DNA of 64,000 bases from Pseudonocardia sp. HH130629-09 (GCF_001294645.1 NZ_CP011868.1:1240001-1304000), one strand, 5' to 3'; counted from the first letter of the stretch, positions 1-8,667 are shown. Numbers and translations are program-made. The notes: a model not told the origin generated them from the letters alone.

Positions 1-929
1 ATGCCGATCTCGCGGGTCCGTTCGGTCACCGTGACCAGCATGATGTTGGCGACGCCGATGCTCCCGACCAGCAGCGAGATGCCCGCGACCGCCGCGACGA
101 AGATCGTCACGAAGCTCAGGACCTGCGAGGACTGGTCGAGCAGGCTCTGCAGCGCGGTGACGGTGTAGTCGCGGTCCTGCGGGTCGTCGATGCGGTGCCG
201 TTCGTCGAGGATCGTGGTGACCTGCTCGACCGCCTGCGGCACCGCGTCGGTGGACACCGCCCGCACGGTGATCTGGTCGACGTCGTCGCCGCCGCCGGTC
301 AGATAGGCCCGTGCGGCACCCAGCGGCATGACCGCGACGTCGTCCTGCTGCCCGTTGGCCGCGAGCACGCCGATCACCCGGAACGAGGTGCGCCCGATCC
401 GCACCTCCGAGCCGAGCGCCTCGCCGGCGCGGCCGCCGAACAGGGTGGCCACCGGGTTGGGGCCGAGCACCACGACCTTCGCCCGGGTCGTGGCCTGCCG
501 GTCGTCGAAGAACGACCCGACGACGAGCTCCCGGTTGGCGATGTCGAGGTAGTCGGCGTCGGCGCCGGTCACGCCGCTGCGGACGCTCCCGCCGCCGGCC
601 AGCTGCAGCTGCGCCGAGCCGGTCACCGATGGGCTGACCGAGGCGGTCGCCGGGGCGGACGCCCGGTCGCGCAGGGCGCGGACGTCGGCGTCGGTGAGAT
701 CGCGCGGGGTGCCGGTGCCGCTGATGCCGCCGCGGTCCGGGGTGATCTGGATCTGGTTGGCGAGCGGCCCGAACGCGTCGGCGACGAAGCGCTGCAGCCC
801 GTTGCCGAACGCGACCAGCACGATCACCGCGGCGACCCCGATGATGATCCCGAGCATCGTCAGCAGCGACCGCAGCGGCCCGGCACGCAGGCCCCGTACC
901 GCGATCCGCGCGGACTCCCAGATCGTCAT
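1..929 (-). CDS. MacB/FtsX-type ABC transporter permease, C-terminus cut by window edge
   Basis: Membrane subunit of an ABC efflux system of the MacB/FtsX kind. About 309 residues are visible. A first membrane helix lies near residues 17-37 (core MLGIIIGVAAVIVL). A long extracytoplasmic MacB-PCD-like domain follows (about 40-260), then a second helix near 270-295. The last visible residues, TERTREIGI, are the conserved cytoplasmic loop that follows that helix in FtsX proteins, so roughly the final two helices lie outside the window. The ATG at 929 overlaps the stop of the ATPase gene by 4 bases (ATGA), so the two are translationally coupled. The exported substrate cannot be told from sequence. 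Confidence 0.88.
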   Translation of the reverse strand, partial: MTIWESARIAVRGLRAGPLRSLLTMLGIIIGVAAVIVLVAFGNGLQRFVADAFGPLANQIQITPDRGGISGTGTPRDLTDADVRALRDRASAPATASVSPSVTGSAQLQLAGGGSVRSGVTGADADYLDIANRELVVGSFFDDRQATTRAKVVVLGPNPVATLFGGRAGEALGSEVRIGRTSFRVIGVLAANGQQDDVAVMPLGAARAYLTGGGDDVDQITVRAVSTDAVPQAVEQVTTILDERHRIDDPQDRDYTVTALQSLLDQSSQVLSFVTIFVAAVAGISLLVGSIGVANIMLVTVTERTREIG

Positions 930-1594
930 CGGCGCTCGTCACTCACGATCCGGCCGTCGCGCAGGGTCACGACCCGCTTGGCGAACTCGGCGACCTCGGG
1001 TTCGTGGGTGATCAGCACGACCGTGCGGCCGGACTCGTTGAGCTCCACGAACAGGTTCATCACGTCGGTGGTCGAGGTGGTGTCGAGGTTCCCGGTCGGC
1101 TCGTCGGCCAGGATCATCGACGGGTCGGTGACCAGTGCGCGGGCCACCGCGACGCGCTGCTGCTGGCCGCCGGAGAGCTCGTTGGGCCGGTGGTCGCCGC
1201 GGTCGGCGAGCCCGACCCGCTCCAGTGCGCGCCGCGCCCGGCCCCGGCGGTCGCGCCCGCCGGCGTAGACCAGGGGCAGCTCCACGTTGGCCAGCGCGGT
1301 GGTGCGCGGCAGCAGGTTGAACGACTGGAAGACGAAGCCGATCTTCTGCAGCCGGATGTCGGCGAGCCGGTTGTCCGACATCCGGCCGACGTCGATGCCG
1401 TCGAGTCGGTAGCTGCCGGAGCTCGGCACGTCGAGGCAGCCGAGGATGTTCATCATCGTGGACTTGCCCGAGCCGGAGGGGCCCATGATCGCGACGAGGT
1501 CGCCGTCGTCGACGCGCAGGTCCACGGAGTCGAGTGCGCGCAGCTCGAGGGCTCCGGTCCGGTAGACCTTGGAGACCCCCTCGAGTTCGATCAC
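926..1594 (-). CDS. MacB/LolD-type ABC transporter ATP-binding protein
   Basis: ATPase partner of the downstream permease; 222 aa, the normal length for this family. Walker A GPSGSGKS at residues 38-45, Q-loop in VFQSFNLL, signature LSGGQQQRVA, Walker B ILADEPTGNLD and switch histidine in LITHE are all intact. I start at the GTG of 1594 because the product (VIELEGVSKVYRTG) then begins exactly where homologues do. An open frame continues upstream to a TTG at 1660, with an in-frame ATG at 1621, but that extension carries no family sequence. It forms an operon with the permease through a 4-base overlap. Confidence 0.9.
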   Translation of the reverse strand: MIELEGVSKVYRTGALELRALDSVDLRVDDGDLVAIMGPSGSGKSTMMNILGCLDVPSSGSYRLDGIDVGRMSDNRLADIRLQKIGFVFQSFNLLPRTTALANVELPLVYAGGRDRRGRARRALERVGLADRGDHRPNELSGGQQQRVAVARALVTDPSMILADEPTGNLDTTSTTDVMNLFVELNESGRTVVLITHEPEVAEFAKRVVTLRDGRIVSDERR

Positions 1595-1877
1595 GATTCC
1601 GGAGATTACGCACGCCGTCATTCCGGGATTCGTCGGGTCGACTCCGGGAATGGAGGGCAAAAATGCGTCGCCACTCGATCGAGTGAATCACATCGCAGGG
1701 CCGTCACCTGCGGTTGGTTGATCAGTTTACGCGGAATCCTCGCCATTCGAGGGAAGCGACAGGGTGATCGCCTCCGACGGGGCGCGATGAATTCGTGACC
1801 ATCTCGTGACCGATCCCGCCGCGAATGCGGCCGGCCCTGTCCGGCTACGGTGCCGTGGACCGAAGCCGGGAGGCCGC

Positions 1878-2332
1878 ATGAGCGAGAGCCGACACCTGCT
1901 GGAGGGGCTCGCCGGCCCGACCGTCGCGCTGGAGGCGGTGACCCGGGCGACCCACGAGTTCACCGGAGACAGGCCCGGCGGGCGGGGCTCCACCCGACCG
2001 ACCTGTGGGCGCTGCGGCTGCTCGACGTGCACGGCTCGCTCGGGCCGACCGAGCTGACCCGGCGGCTCGACCTGCGGCCGGCTTCGACCACCGCGCTGAT
2101 CGACCGGCTCGAGGCGGCAGGTCACCTGGAGCGGGTGCTCGACCCGCAGGACCGCCGCCGCGTCACCGTGCGCTCGCGGGAGGAGTCCTTCCGTACGCGG
2201 CTCGCGCAGTGGGAGCCGGCCGTCCGGGCCCTTGACGACGTCGCCCGCCGCCTCTCCGACGACGAGGGCGCGGTCGTCGAGCGCTACGTGCGCGAGGTCG
2301 TCGCGACGCTCGACGAGCTCGGCGCCGGGTAG
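1878..2332 (+). pseudogene. MarR-family regulator with a -1 frameshift
   Basis: The ATG at 1878 opens MSESRHLLEGLAGPT in one frame. The winged-helix region (HPTDLWALRLLD, then GPTELTRRLDLRP and STTALIDRLEAAGHLERV, followed by the wing DPQDRRRVTV) continues in the frame one base earlier. The switch must fall within about 1965-1995, in the GC-rich run around ggcgggcgggg, and one missing base explains it. If repaired the product would be about 151 aa, normal for MarR. It converges on the FAD monooxygenase gene, overlapping its 3' end by about 50 bases. It is either a recent pseudogene or a sequence error. Confidence 0.7.
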
Positions 2333-3537
2333 TCCGGGAGACCGAACGTGTCGACCGCGCCGGTCGGCGTGGCCCCGAGCAGCCCGGTGACCCGTTTCCC
2401 GGCCGGGCTCGCGACGGCCCGGAACGCGGTGCGCAGTGCCTGGATCCCGGCCCGGGTCCGCGGGTTGGCCAGCCTCAGCGGCGGCAGCTTCTGCGCCCGA
2501 TCGGTCGCGGGCCGCAGCAGCTCCTCGTAGCGGCGCAGTGCGCCCGCGGTGTCGCCGGGGCGGGAGGCCAGCTCCCCGGCCAGCACGTAGGCGCCGATCA
2601 GTGCCAGGCTCGTGCCCCCGCCGCCCAGTGGCGACGGGCAGTGCGCGGCGTCGCCGAGCAGCACCACCCGTCCCGAGCTCCAGCGCGGGGCCATGACCTG
2701 CCCGACGGCGTCGAAGTACATCGGGGCCCCGTCCGGCCCGTCGCCGAGCTCGCGCAGGATCCGCGGGGCGACCCAGCCCGCGTCGGCGAAGGTCCGGCGG
2801 AGGACGGTGCGGACGTCGGCGTCGCCGAGGGTCTCCAGGCCGCGCACCCCGGACAGGAAGGTCAGCATGGCGCGAGTGGTGCCCAGGTTGTCCGGGCGCA
2901 GGTGCACACCGCGCGAGCCGGTCCCGTGGAACCAGTTCCACCAGGCGTCGTCGTCGGTGGTGCGGGGGATCGTCAGGTAGGCGCCGTACATGCCGGTCTC
3001 GCGGACCGTGACGTCGTCGAAGACCAGGTCGCGGGTGCGCGACCGCAGCCCCTCGGCGACCACGACGAGGTCGGCGGTGACGGTCGTGCCGTCGTCGAGG
3101 GCGACCCGGGTCGGGCCGTCGGCGGTGCCCCGGTCCTCGACGCCGGTGATCCGGGTGCCGAACCGGAACGTCGTGGACGCCGGCGCGGCCTCGATCAGCA
3201 CCCGGGCCAGCTCCCCGCGCAGGATCTCCAGCTCGGCGGTCGGCCCGTCGGTCGGCACGGTCGGGTCCGTCGGGATCTCCGCGACGGCCCGCCCGTCGTC
3301 GCCGATCACGCGGAAGCCGACCTCCCGGGTGCCCGCGGCCCGCACCGCGTCCTCCAGCCCCATCCGGCGCAGGACCTCGCGTGCGGCGCCGCGGACGTCG
3401 ACGTTGTGCCCCTCGTCGCGCCGGCGCGGCGTGCGCTCCAGGACGGTGGTGCGCCAGCCGTACGTGGCCAGGCGCAGGGCGAGCGCGGAGCCGGCGATGC
3501 CGGCGCCGGAGATGAGTGCGTGCCGGGAGGAGGTCAT
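2284..3537 (-). CDS. FAD-dependent monooxygenase (PHBH/PheA-like)
   Basis: Flavoprotein monooxygenase of the p-hydroxybenzoate hydroxylase superfamily, 417 aa. The N-terminal Rossmann motif GAGIAG (residues 11-16) ends in the acidic LER that binds ribose. The second FAD motif GRVVLLGDAAHCPSPLGG includes the GD dyad. It probably hydroxylates or otherwise oxygenates an aromatic or polyketide-like compound with NAD(P)H; the substrate is unknown. ATG at 3537. Its 3' end overlaps the convergent MarR fragment, and its promoter region is shared with the divergent TetR gene, so MarR or TetR control is possible. Confidence 0.85.
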   Translation of the reverse strand: MTSSRHALISGAGIAGSALALRLATYGWRTTVLERTPRRRDEGHNVDVRGAAREVLRRMGLEDAVRAAGTREVGFRVIGDDGRAVAEIPTDPTVPTDGPTAELEILRGELARVLIEAAPASTTFRFGTRITGVEDRGTADGPTRVALDDGTTVTADLVVVAEGLRSRTRDLVFDDVTVRETGMYGAYLTIPRTTDDDAWWNWFHGTGSRGVHLRPDNLGTTRAMLTFLSGVRGLETLGDADVRTVLRRTFADAGWVAPRILRELGDGPDGAPMYFDAVGQVMAPRWSSGRVVLLGDAAHCPSPLGGGGTSLALIGAYVLAGELASRPGDTAGALRRYEELLRPATDRAQKLPPLRLANPRTRAGIQALRTAFRAVASPAGKRVTGLLGATPTGAVDTFGLPDYPAPSSSSVATTSRT

Positions 3538-3560
3538 GGTAGTTAGATGACCGAACTACC
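3538..3560. promoter_or_regulatory. Candidate operator at the FAD monooxygenase start
   Basis: Inverted repeat GGTAGTT (3538-3544) / AACTACC (3554-3560) with a 9-base spacer, directly upstream of the ATG at 3537. The size is compatible with a MarR-type operator, and a (frameshifted) MarR gene is the convergent neighbour. The assignment is inference from position only. Confidence 0.3.
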
Positions 3561-3605
3561 CGGTCGGCTAAACCTGCGCGACGACCTCGTCTCCCGAGAT
3601 GGAGC

Positions 3606-3642
3606 AGAACGCTGTTCCGGATACGATGCGGAACAGCGTTCC
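3606..3642. promoter_or_regulatory. Twin TetR operators with embedded -10 of the tetR gene
   Basis: Two copies of the palindrome GGAAC-N3-GTTCC: AGAACGCTGTTCC at 3606-3618 (one mismatch) and GGAACAGCGTTCC at 3630-3642 (perfect). Their centres are 24 bases apart. TACGAT (3622-3627), a good actinobacterial -10, lies between them. The same palindrome recurs in front of the Mo-hydroxylase operon (4238-4250), also just upstream of a -10. This is the expected layout for an autoregulated TetR repressor. Confidence 0.75.
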
Positions 3643-3659
3643 GGGCGGCAGGGGAGTCT

Positions 3660-4235
3660 GTGGTGGGTGTGCAGCGGGAACCGGTGCGGTCCGACGCCCG
3701 GCGCAGTCGCGCCGCCCTGCTCGAGGCCGCCGCGGCCGAGTTCGTGACCTCGGGCGTCGACGCGCCGGTCCGGGCGATCGCCGCCCGCGCGGGGGTCGGT
3801 GTGGGGACGGTCTACCGGCACTTCCCGACCCGGCCCGACCTGGTGGTCGCCGTCTACCGGCACCAGGTCGAGAGCTGTGCCGCGGCCGCCCGGACCTGCC
3901 TGGACGCCGGTCCGGCGCCGTTCGACGCGCTCGTCGCGTGGGTCGGGGAGTTCGTCGACCTGGTCGTCACCAAGCACGGGCTGGTAGCGATGCTCGTCCA
4001 CGACGACGGCCGTTCCGCCGCCCTGCACGAGCTGTTCGTGGAGCGGCTGCTGCCGGCGGCGGAGGAGATCGTCCGGGCGGCTCGGGATGCCGGGCAGCTG
4101 CCGTCCGACGTCACCACCTACGAGGTGCTGCGCGGGATCGGCAACCTGTGCTTCGGTGCCGACGCCGACGCCGACCCTGCCTACGACGCCCGGCGCGCCG
4201 TCGGCTTCTTCCTCGCCGGTCTTCGGGTTGCCTAA
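3660..4235 (+). CDS. TetR-family repressor, probable regulator of the Mo-hydroxylase operon
   Basis: 191 aa. The N-terminal helix-turn-helix (about residues 12-58) contains DAPVRAIAARAGVGVGTVYRHF followed by PTRPDLVVAVY, the canonical TetR DNA-binding domain. The C-terminal ligand-binding domain (about 65-185) resembles TetR_C SbtR-like proteins, and its ligand is not predictable. The GTG start at 3660 is supported by the Shine-Dalgarno AGGGGAG at about 3650-3656. The stop codon overlaps the -35 of the following operon. Matching palindromes in both promoters argue that it represses itself and the downstream genes, probably relieved by an aromatic or aldehyde substrate (inference). Confidence 0.88.
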   Translation: MVGVQREPVRSDARRSRAALLEAAAAEFVTSGVDAPVRAIAARAGVGVGTVYRHFPTRPDLVVAVYRHQVESCAAAARTCLDAGPAPFDALVAWVGEFVDLVVTKHGLVAMLVHDDGRSAALHELFVERLLPAAEEIVRAARDAGQLPSDVTTYEVLRGIGNLCFGADADADPAYDARRAVGFFLAGLRVA

Positions 4236-4258
4236 CCGGAACATCGTTCCTCTATAGT
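4228..4258 (+). promoter_or_regulatory. Promoter and TetR operator of the Mo-hydroxylase operon
   Basis: TTGCCT (4228-4233) and TATAGT (4253-4258), 19 bases apart, form a recognisable -35/-10 pair. The perfect palindrome GGAACATCGTTCC (4238-4250) fills the spacer. It is the third copy of the motif found at 3606-3642. A repressor bound here would block RNA polymerase. Confidence 0.75.
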
Positions 4259-4315
4259 AGCGGAGGAGGCTCCGTTTCGGGGTCTCCACTTCGTCTCCCG
4301 AAGGAGCGCACCATC

Positions 4316-4891
4316 GTGGACTCCACGATCTCCCTCACCGTCGACGGCCGTCGCCACGAGCTGACGGTCGACACCCGCACCACCGTCCTCGACGCGCTGC
4401 GTGACCGGCTCGGCGTGACCAGCGCCAAGAAGGGCTGCGACCACGGCCAGTGCGGTGCGTGCACCGTCCTGCTGGCCGGGCCCGGCGAGCAGGGGCCGGG
4501 CCGCCGCGTGCTGTCCTGCCTCTCGCTCGCCGTCGCCCACGACGACGCCGCGGTCACCACCGCCGACGGCCTCGGTGACGGCACGGACCTGCACCCGCTC
4601 GCCGAGGCCTTCGTGACCCACGACGCCTACCAGTGCGGCTACTGCACCCCCGGCCAGATCTGCTCGGCCGTCGGGATGCTGGACGAGGCCCGCGCCGGGC
4701 ACCCCAGCGCGGTCACCTCCGACCTGTCCGCCGACGGGCCCGCCGTGCTGGACCGTGCCGAGATCGCCGAGCGCCTGTCCGGGAACCTGTGCCGCTGCGC
4801 GGCCTACTCCGGCATCGTCAGCGCCGTCAGCGCCGTCAGCGCCGTCAGCGCCGTCAGCGCCGTGAGCACCGGAGCGGGGGCGTCGCGGTGA
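4316..4891 (+). CDS. Molybdenum hydroxylase, [2Fe-2S] subunit (PaoA/YagT type)
   Basis: Electron-transfer subunit of a xanthine-oxidase-family enzyme, 191 aa. An N-terminal plant-type [2Fe-2S] site (CDHGQCGACTVLL plus the Cys in VLSCLSL) is followed by the all-helical [2Fe-2S] domain with QCGYCTPGQI and NLCRCAAYSGI. Both clusters have all their cysteines. The GTG at 4316 follows a GAAGGAG ribosome site. The C-terminus is odd: after the second cluster it ends in a repeated Val-Ser-Ala segment encoded by five perfect 9-base repeats. The stop overlaps the next gene (GTGA). There is no Tat-type leader, so the enzyme is probably cytoplasmic. Confidence 0.92.
   Translation: MDSTISLTVDGRRHELTVDTRTTVLDALRDRLGVTSAKKGCDHGQCGACTVLLAGPGEQGPGRRVLSCLSLAVAHDDAAVTTADGLGDGTDLHPLAEAFVTHDAYQCGYCTPGQICSAVGMLDEARAGHPSAVTSDLSADGPAVLDRAEIAERLSGNLCRCAAYSGIVSAVSAVSAVSAVSAVSTGAGASR
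4817..4870 (+). repeat. 9-base in-frame tandem repeat in the 3' end of the [2Fe-2S] subunit gene
   Basis: Five perfect copies of GTCAGCGCC (4817-4861) plus a degenerate sixth, GTGAGCACC (4862-4870). It encodes a repeated Val-Ser-Ala tail and keeps frame, so copy number can change without breaking the gene. Confidence 0.95.
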
Positions 4892-5904
4892 AGCCGTTCG
4901 CCTACACCCGCCCCGGCGACGCCGCGGCCGCCGTCGCGACCGTCGCCGCCGACCCGTCCGCCGTCTACCTGGCCGGGGGCACCAACCTCGTCGACCACCT
5001 CAAGCTGGGCGTGGCGGGCCCGGGCACGCTCGTCGACGTCACCGGGCTGCTGTCCACCGCGATCACCCCGACCGCCGACGGCGGCCTGTCCATCGGCGCG
5101 GGCGCCCGCAACACCGACGTCGCCGTGGACCCGCGAGTCCGGCGCGACTACCCGGCGCTGTCCGCGGCGCTGCTCGCCGGGGCCTCGGGGCAGCTGCGGA
5201 ACATGGCGACGACCGGTGGGAACCTGCTGCAGCGCACCCGCTGCTCCTACTTCGCCGATCTCACCGCGCCCTGCACGAAGCGCGACCCGGGGCAGGGCTG
5301 GGCCGCGCAGCAGGGCTGGGCCCGCCACCACGCGATCCTCGGCGCGCCCGAGGGCGGCTGCATCGCGACCCACCCGTCGGACATGGCGGTCGCCCTGGCC
5401 GCGTTCGACGCCAGAGTGCACCTCCTCGGCCCGGACGGGGAGCGCACCGTCGCCGCGACCGAGCTGCACCGGCTGCCCGGCGACGACCCGTCCCGCGACA
5501 CCGTGCTGGAGCACGGGGAGCTGATCACCTCGGTCGAGCTGCCCGCACTGCCGGTCGCCGCGCGCTCGGCCTACCGCAAGGTCCGCGACCGCGCCTCCTA
5601 CGCGTTCGCGCTGGTGTCGGTGGCCGCGGCCCTCGACGTCGCCGACGACGGCACCGTCCGCGACGTGCGGATCGCCCTCGGCGGGGTCGCGCACCGGCCG
5701 TGGCGGGCGCACCGCGCCGAGCAGGCGCTGCTCGGCGGGCCCGCCACCGACGAGGCGTTCCGGGCCGCCGCGGCGGCCGAGACCGCCGACGCCCGTGCCG
5801 TGGACACCGCCGTCGGCGGCAACGCCTTCAAGATCCCGCTGGTGGCCGGCACGGTCACCGCCACCCTGCGCGGCCTCGCCGCGCACCGGACGGAGGCCGC
5901 ATGA
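4888..5904 (+). CDS. Molybdenum hydroxylase, FAD subunit (PaoB/YagS type)
   Basis: Flavin subunit, 338 aa. An N-terminal FAD-binding domain has AGGTNLVDHLKLGV (the pyrophosphate loop) and TTGGNLLQRTRC. The C-terminal CO-dehydrogenase flavoprotein domain follows from about residue 225. The insert typical of PaoB, which carries an extra [4Fe-4S] cluster, is present, with cysteines at TRCSYF, APCTKR and GGCIATHP. The position where I expect the fourth cysteine (PG-x-G-C-A-A in relatives) reads PGQGWAA here. The GTG at 4888 overlaps the upstream stop by 4 bases. Confidence 0.9.
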   Translation: MKPFAYTRPGDAAAAVATVAADPSAVYLAGGTNLVDHLKLGVAGPGTLVDVTGLLSTAITPTADGGLSIGAGARNTDVAVDPRVRRDYPALSAALLAGASGQLRNMATTGGNLLQRTRCSYFADLTAPCTKRDPGQGWAAQQGWARHHAILGAPEGGCIATHPSDMAVALAAFDARVHLLGPDGERTVAATELHRLPGDDPSRDTVLEHGELITSVELPALPVAARSAYRKVRDRASYAFALVSVAAALDVADDGTVRDVRIALGGVAHRPWRAHRAEQALLGGPATDEAFRAAAAAETADARAVDTAVGGNAFKIPLVAGTVTATLRGLAAHRTEAA

Positions 5905-8009
5905 CCAGCACCGTCACCCCCGGCACCGCGGGCACCGCGCACACCCGGATCGAGGGTCCCGCCAAGGTCACCGGCAACGCCGTCTACGCCTACGAGCAGT
6001 ACACCGTCGCGCCGCTGCACCTGTGCGGTGTCGGCGCGACGATCGCCCGTGGCCGGGTCCGCGCGGTCGACACCGCCGCCGCGGCCGCGGTCCCCGGGGT
6101 GGTCGCCGTGCTCACCGCGGACACCGCGCCGCGGCTCGACGACGGCGCGAGCACCGAGCAGGCCGTCCTGCAGACCCGCGCCGTGCACCACCGCGGCCAG
6201 TACGTCGCCGCGGTGCTCGCCGAGACCGCCGAGGCGGCCCGGGAGGCCGCCGGCGCCGTCGTCGTCACCTACGACGCCGAGGACGCCGTCACCGCGTTCG
6301 ACCCCGCCTCGTCGCAGGCCTACACCCCCGAGGTGGTGGTCGCGTTCCCGCCGGACACCCGCACCGGCGACCCGGAGACGGCGTTCGCGCAGGCCCCGGT
6401 ACGGATCGACGCCACCTACCGCACACCGATCGAGTACCACCACCCGATGGAGCCACACTCGACCGTGGCCCGCTGGGACGGCAGGCACCTCACCCTGTTC
6501 GAGGCCTCGCAGTCGGTCTGGGACGCCCGGCGCCAGGTCGCGGCGTTGTTCGGGATCGGTGACGACGACGTCACCGTCGTCTCGCCGCACGTCGGCGGCG
6601 GGTTCGGGACCAAGGGCGCGCTGCACGCGGGGTCGGTGCTGGCCGTGCTCGCGGCGCGGGCCGTCCCCGGCCGGTCGGTGAAGCTGTCGCTCACCCGGCG
6701 CGAGATGACCGACACCACCGGCTACCGGCCGGCGACCGTGCAGCGGGTCCGGCTCGGCGCGGGGACCGACGGTCGGCTGCACGCGCTGGCCCACGACGTC
6801 GTCGAGGGCGGGGCACGGATGGCCGAGTACGGCGAGCCGACCGCGGTGATGAGCCGGCACCTGTACGCGGCGCCGCACCGGGCGACCTCGCACCGGGTGG
6901 TGCCGTTGGACCTGTCGATGCCGACGTACATGCGCGCCCCCGGCGAGGCACCCGGCAGCTTCGGTGCGGAGTCCGCGGTCGACGAGCTCGCCGTCGCGCT
7001 CGGGATCGACCCGGTCGAGCTGCGGATCCGCAACGAACCCGACGTCGACCCCGACACCGGCAGGCCCTTCTCCAGCCGGAACCTCGTGGCCTGCCTGCGG
7101 CGGGGCGCCGACCGGTTCGGCTGGACAGACCGCGACCCGCGGCCGCGCACCCGGCTCGTCGACGGCTGGTGGCACGGCACCGGTGTCGCCGCCGCGTTCT
7201 TCCCGACGTTCGCGATGCCCGGCTCCGCCGCCGCGATCCGGTACTCCGTCCACGGGACCCCCGGCGCCGGAGCGCCGGGTCGCTACCGGGTGGACATCGC
7301 CGCGTCCGACATCGGCCAGGGCGCCCGCACGGTGCTCACCCAGATCGCGGCCGAGGCGCTCGGGGTGCCGCCCGCGCAGGTGGACCTGAACCTGGGCGAC
7401 ACCGGCCTGCCGCACGCGACCATGGCCGGGGGCTCCGCGGGCACCGCGTCCTGGGCGACGGCGATCGTCGAGGCCGCCGACCGGTTCCGCGACAAGTGGG
7501 GCACCGACCCCGAGGACGGGGCGGAGGCCGACGGCGTCGCCGGGCACAACCCGGCGATGGCCGAGTACGCGATGGGCGCGCACGGGGCGCACTTCGTCGA
7601 GGTCGCGGTGCATGCCGACACCGGCGAGATCCGGGTGCCGCGGATGCTGGGGGTGTTCGCCGCGGGACGCATCCTCAACCCGCTGACCGCCCGCTCGCAG
7701 TTCCTCGGCGGGATGGTGTGGGGGCTGTCGATGGCGCTGCACGAGGAGGGCGTCGTCGACCCGGCCCGCGGGCACGTCGTCAACCACGACCTCGCCGGCT
7801 ACCACGTGGCGGCGAACGCCGACGTCGGCGACATCGACGCCGAGTGGGTCGACGAGCACGACCCGCTCGTCAACCCGGTGGGTGCCAAGGGCATCGGGGA
7901 GATCGGGATCGTCGGGGTGGCCGCGGCCGTCGCGAACGCCGCCCACCACGCCACCGGCGTGCGGGTCCGGTCGCTGCCGATCACGCTGGAGCACTTCCTG
8001 GCGGTCTGA
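5901..8009 (+). CDS. Molybdenum hydroxylase, molybdopterin-binding large subunit (PaoC/YagR type)
   Basis: Catalytic subunit, 702 aa, within the usual length for the PaoC group. The ald_Xan_dh_C domain occupies about residues 15-125. The molybdopterin-binding domains follow, with HVGGGFGTKG, TYMRAPGEAPGSFGAE (arginine of the active site region) and the C-terminal GAKGIGEIG containing the catalytic glutamate. PaoABC-type enzymes oxidise aromatic aldehydes to acids, which suits the aromatic catabolic surroundings; the precise substrate is inference. The ATG overlaps the FAD-subunit stop (ATGA). No XdhC/PaoD-type cofactor-insertion chaperone follows. Confidence 0.92.
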   Translation: MTSTVTPGTAGTAHTRIEGPAKVTGNAVYAYEQYTVAPLHLCGVGATIARGRVRAVDTAAAAAVPGVVAVLTADTAPRLDDGASTEQAVLQTRAVHHRGQYVAAVLAETAEAAREAAGAVVVTYDAEDAVTAFDPASSQAYTPEVVVAFPPDTRTGDPETAFAQAPVRIDATYRTPIEYHHPMEPHSTVARWDGRHLTLFEASQSVWDARRQVAALFGIGDDDVTVVSPHVGGGFGTKGALHAGSVLAVLAARAVPGRSVKLSLTRREMTDTTGYRPATVQRVRLGAGTDGRLHALAHDVVEGGARMAEYGEPTAVMSRHLYAAPHRATSHRVVPLDLSMPTYMRAPGEAPGSFGAESAVDELAVALGIDPVELRIRNEPDVDPDTGRPFSSRNLVACLRRGADRFGWTDRDPRPRTRLVDGWWHGTGVAAAFFPTFAMPGSAAAIRYSVHGTPGAGAPGRYRVDIAASDIGQGARTVLTQIAAEALGVPPAQVDLNLGDTGLPHATMAGGSAGTASWATAIVEAADRFRDKWGTDPEDGAEADGVAGHNPAMAEYAMGAHGAHFVEVAVHADTGEIRVPRMLGVFAAGRILNPLTARSQFLGGMVWGLSMALHEEGVVDPARGHVVNHDLAGYHVAANADVGDIDAEWVDEHDPLVNPVGAKGIGEIGIVGVAAAVANAAHHATGVRVRSLPITLEHFLAV

Positions 8010-8667
8010 GCGCGAGGGCCAGGACCCGCTGCGCCCGTTCGGCGAGCCGCTGCGGGTCCTGCGCCGCCGTCGCCGCCCGGAGCGCGTCGGCGTCGAGACC
8101 GTCGGGCAGACCCGTGGTGAACCAGCGCTCCAGCAGGTCCACGGTCATCTCGGGGTGGAACTGCACGCCCACGCTGCGGCCGGCCACGAACGCCTCGTGT
8201 CCGGCCCCGCTGGTGGCGAGCAGCTCCGCCCCGGGCGGCGCGACGAGCTGCTCGGCGTTCCAGCAGAACCACGGTCCGGCCGGGAGACGGCCGCCGACCG
8301 GGTCGACCGGGTGCCATCCGATCCTGGCGGCCGGCAGCGTCGTCCGGCCGCCGCCGAGGGCCTCGGCGAGGAGCTGGGCACCGAAGCAGACCGCGAGGAC
8401 GGGCACGCCGGCGTCGTGCGCGGCCCGCAGGAAGTCGACCTCGCGGCCCGCCCACCCGGCGATCCGCTCCCGCGGCCACGGCGCGCCGAGGGTGACCACC
8501 AGGTCGGCCCCGGTGGGGTCGGGGAACCGGGTGTCGACGTCCGGGGTGTCGTACCGGGACGCGGGCACCACCGTCGTCCACTCCGGACGGACGCCGTGTC
8601 GTTCCAGGGCCGGACCGAGCAGACCGAGCCCGGCGACGTGGTCGTGGCCGATCACGATGGCGTGCAC
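7981..8667 (-). CDS. Class I glutamine amidotransferase-like protein
   Basis: 228 aa. The GATase class I triad is complete: Cys in VLAVCFGAQLLAEALGG, and His and Glu in VGVQFHPEM. Proteins of this free-standing type (GuaA-like domain without synthetase) act as gamma-glutamyl hydrolases or amidotransferases on unknown substrates. The GTG at 8667 gives MHAIVIGHDHV, the normal beginning of the fold; upstream in-frame sequence is arginine- and proline-rich and unlike the family. The gene converges on the Mo-hydroxylase operon with a 29-base overlap. Confidence 0.85.
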   Translation of the reverse strand: MHAIVIGHDHVAGLGLLGPALERHGVRPEWTTVVPASRYDTPDVDTRFPDPTGADLVVTLGAPWPRERIAGWAGREVDFLRAAHDAGVPVLAVCFGAQLLAEALGGGRTTLPAARIGWHPVDPVGGRLPAGPWFCWNAEQLVAPPGAELLATSGAGHEAFVAGRSVGVQFHPEMTVDLLERWFTTGLPDGLDADALRAATAAQDPQRLAERAQRVLALALRPPGSAPA

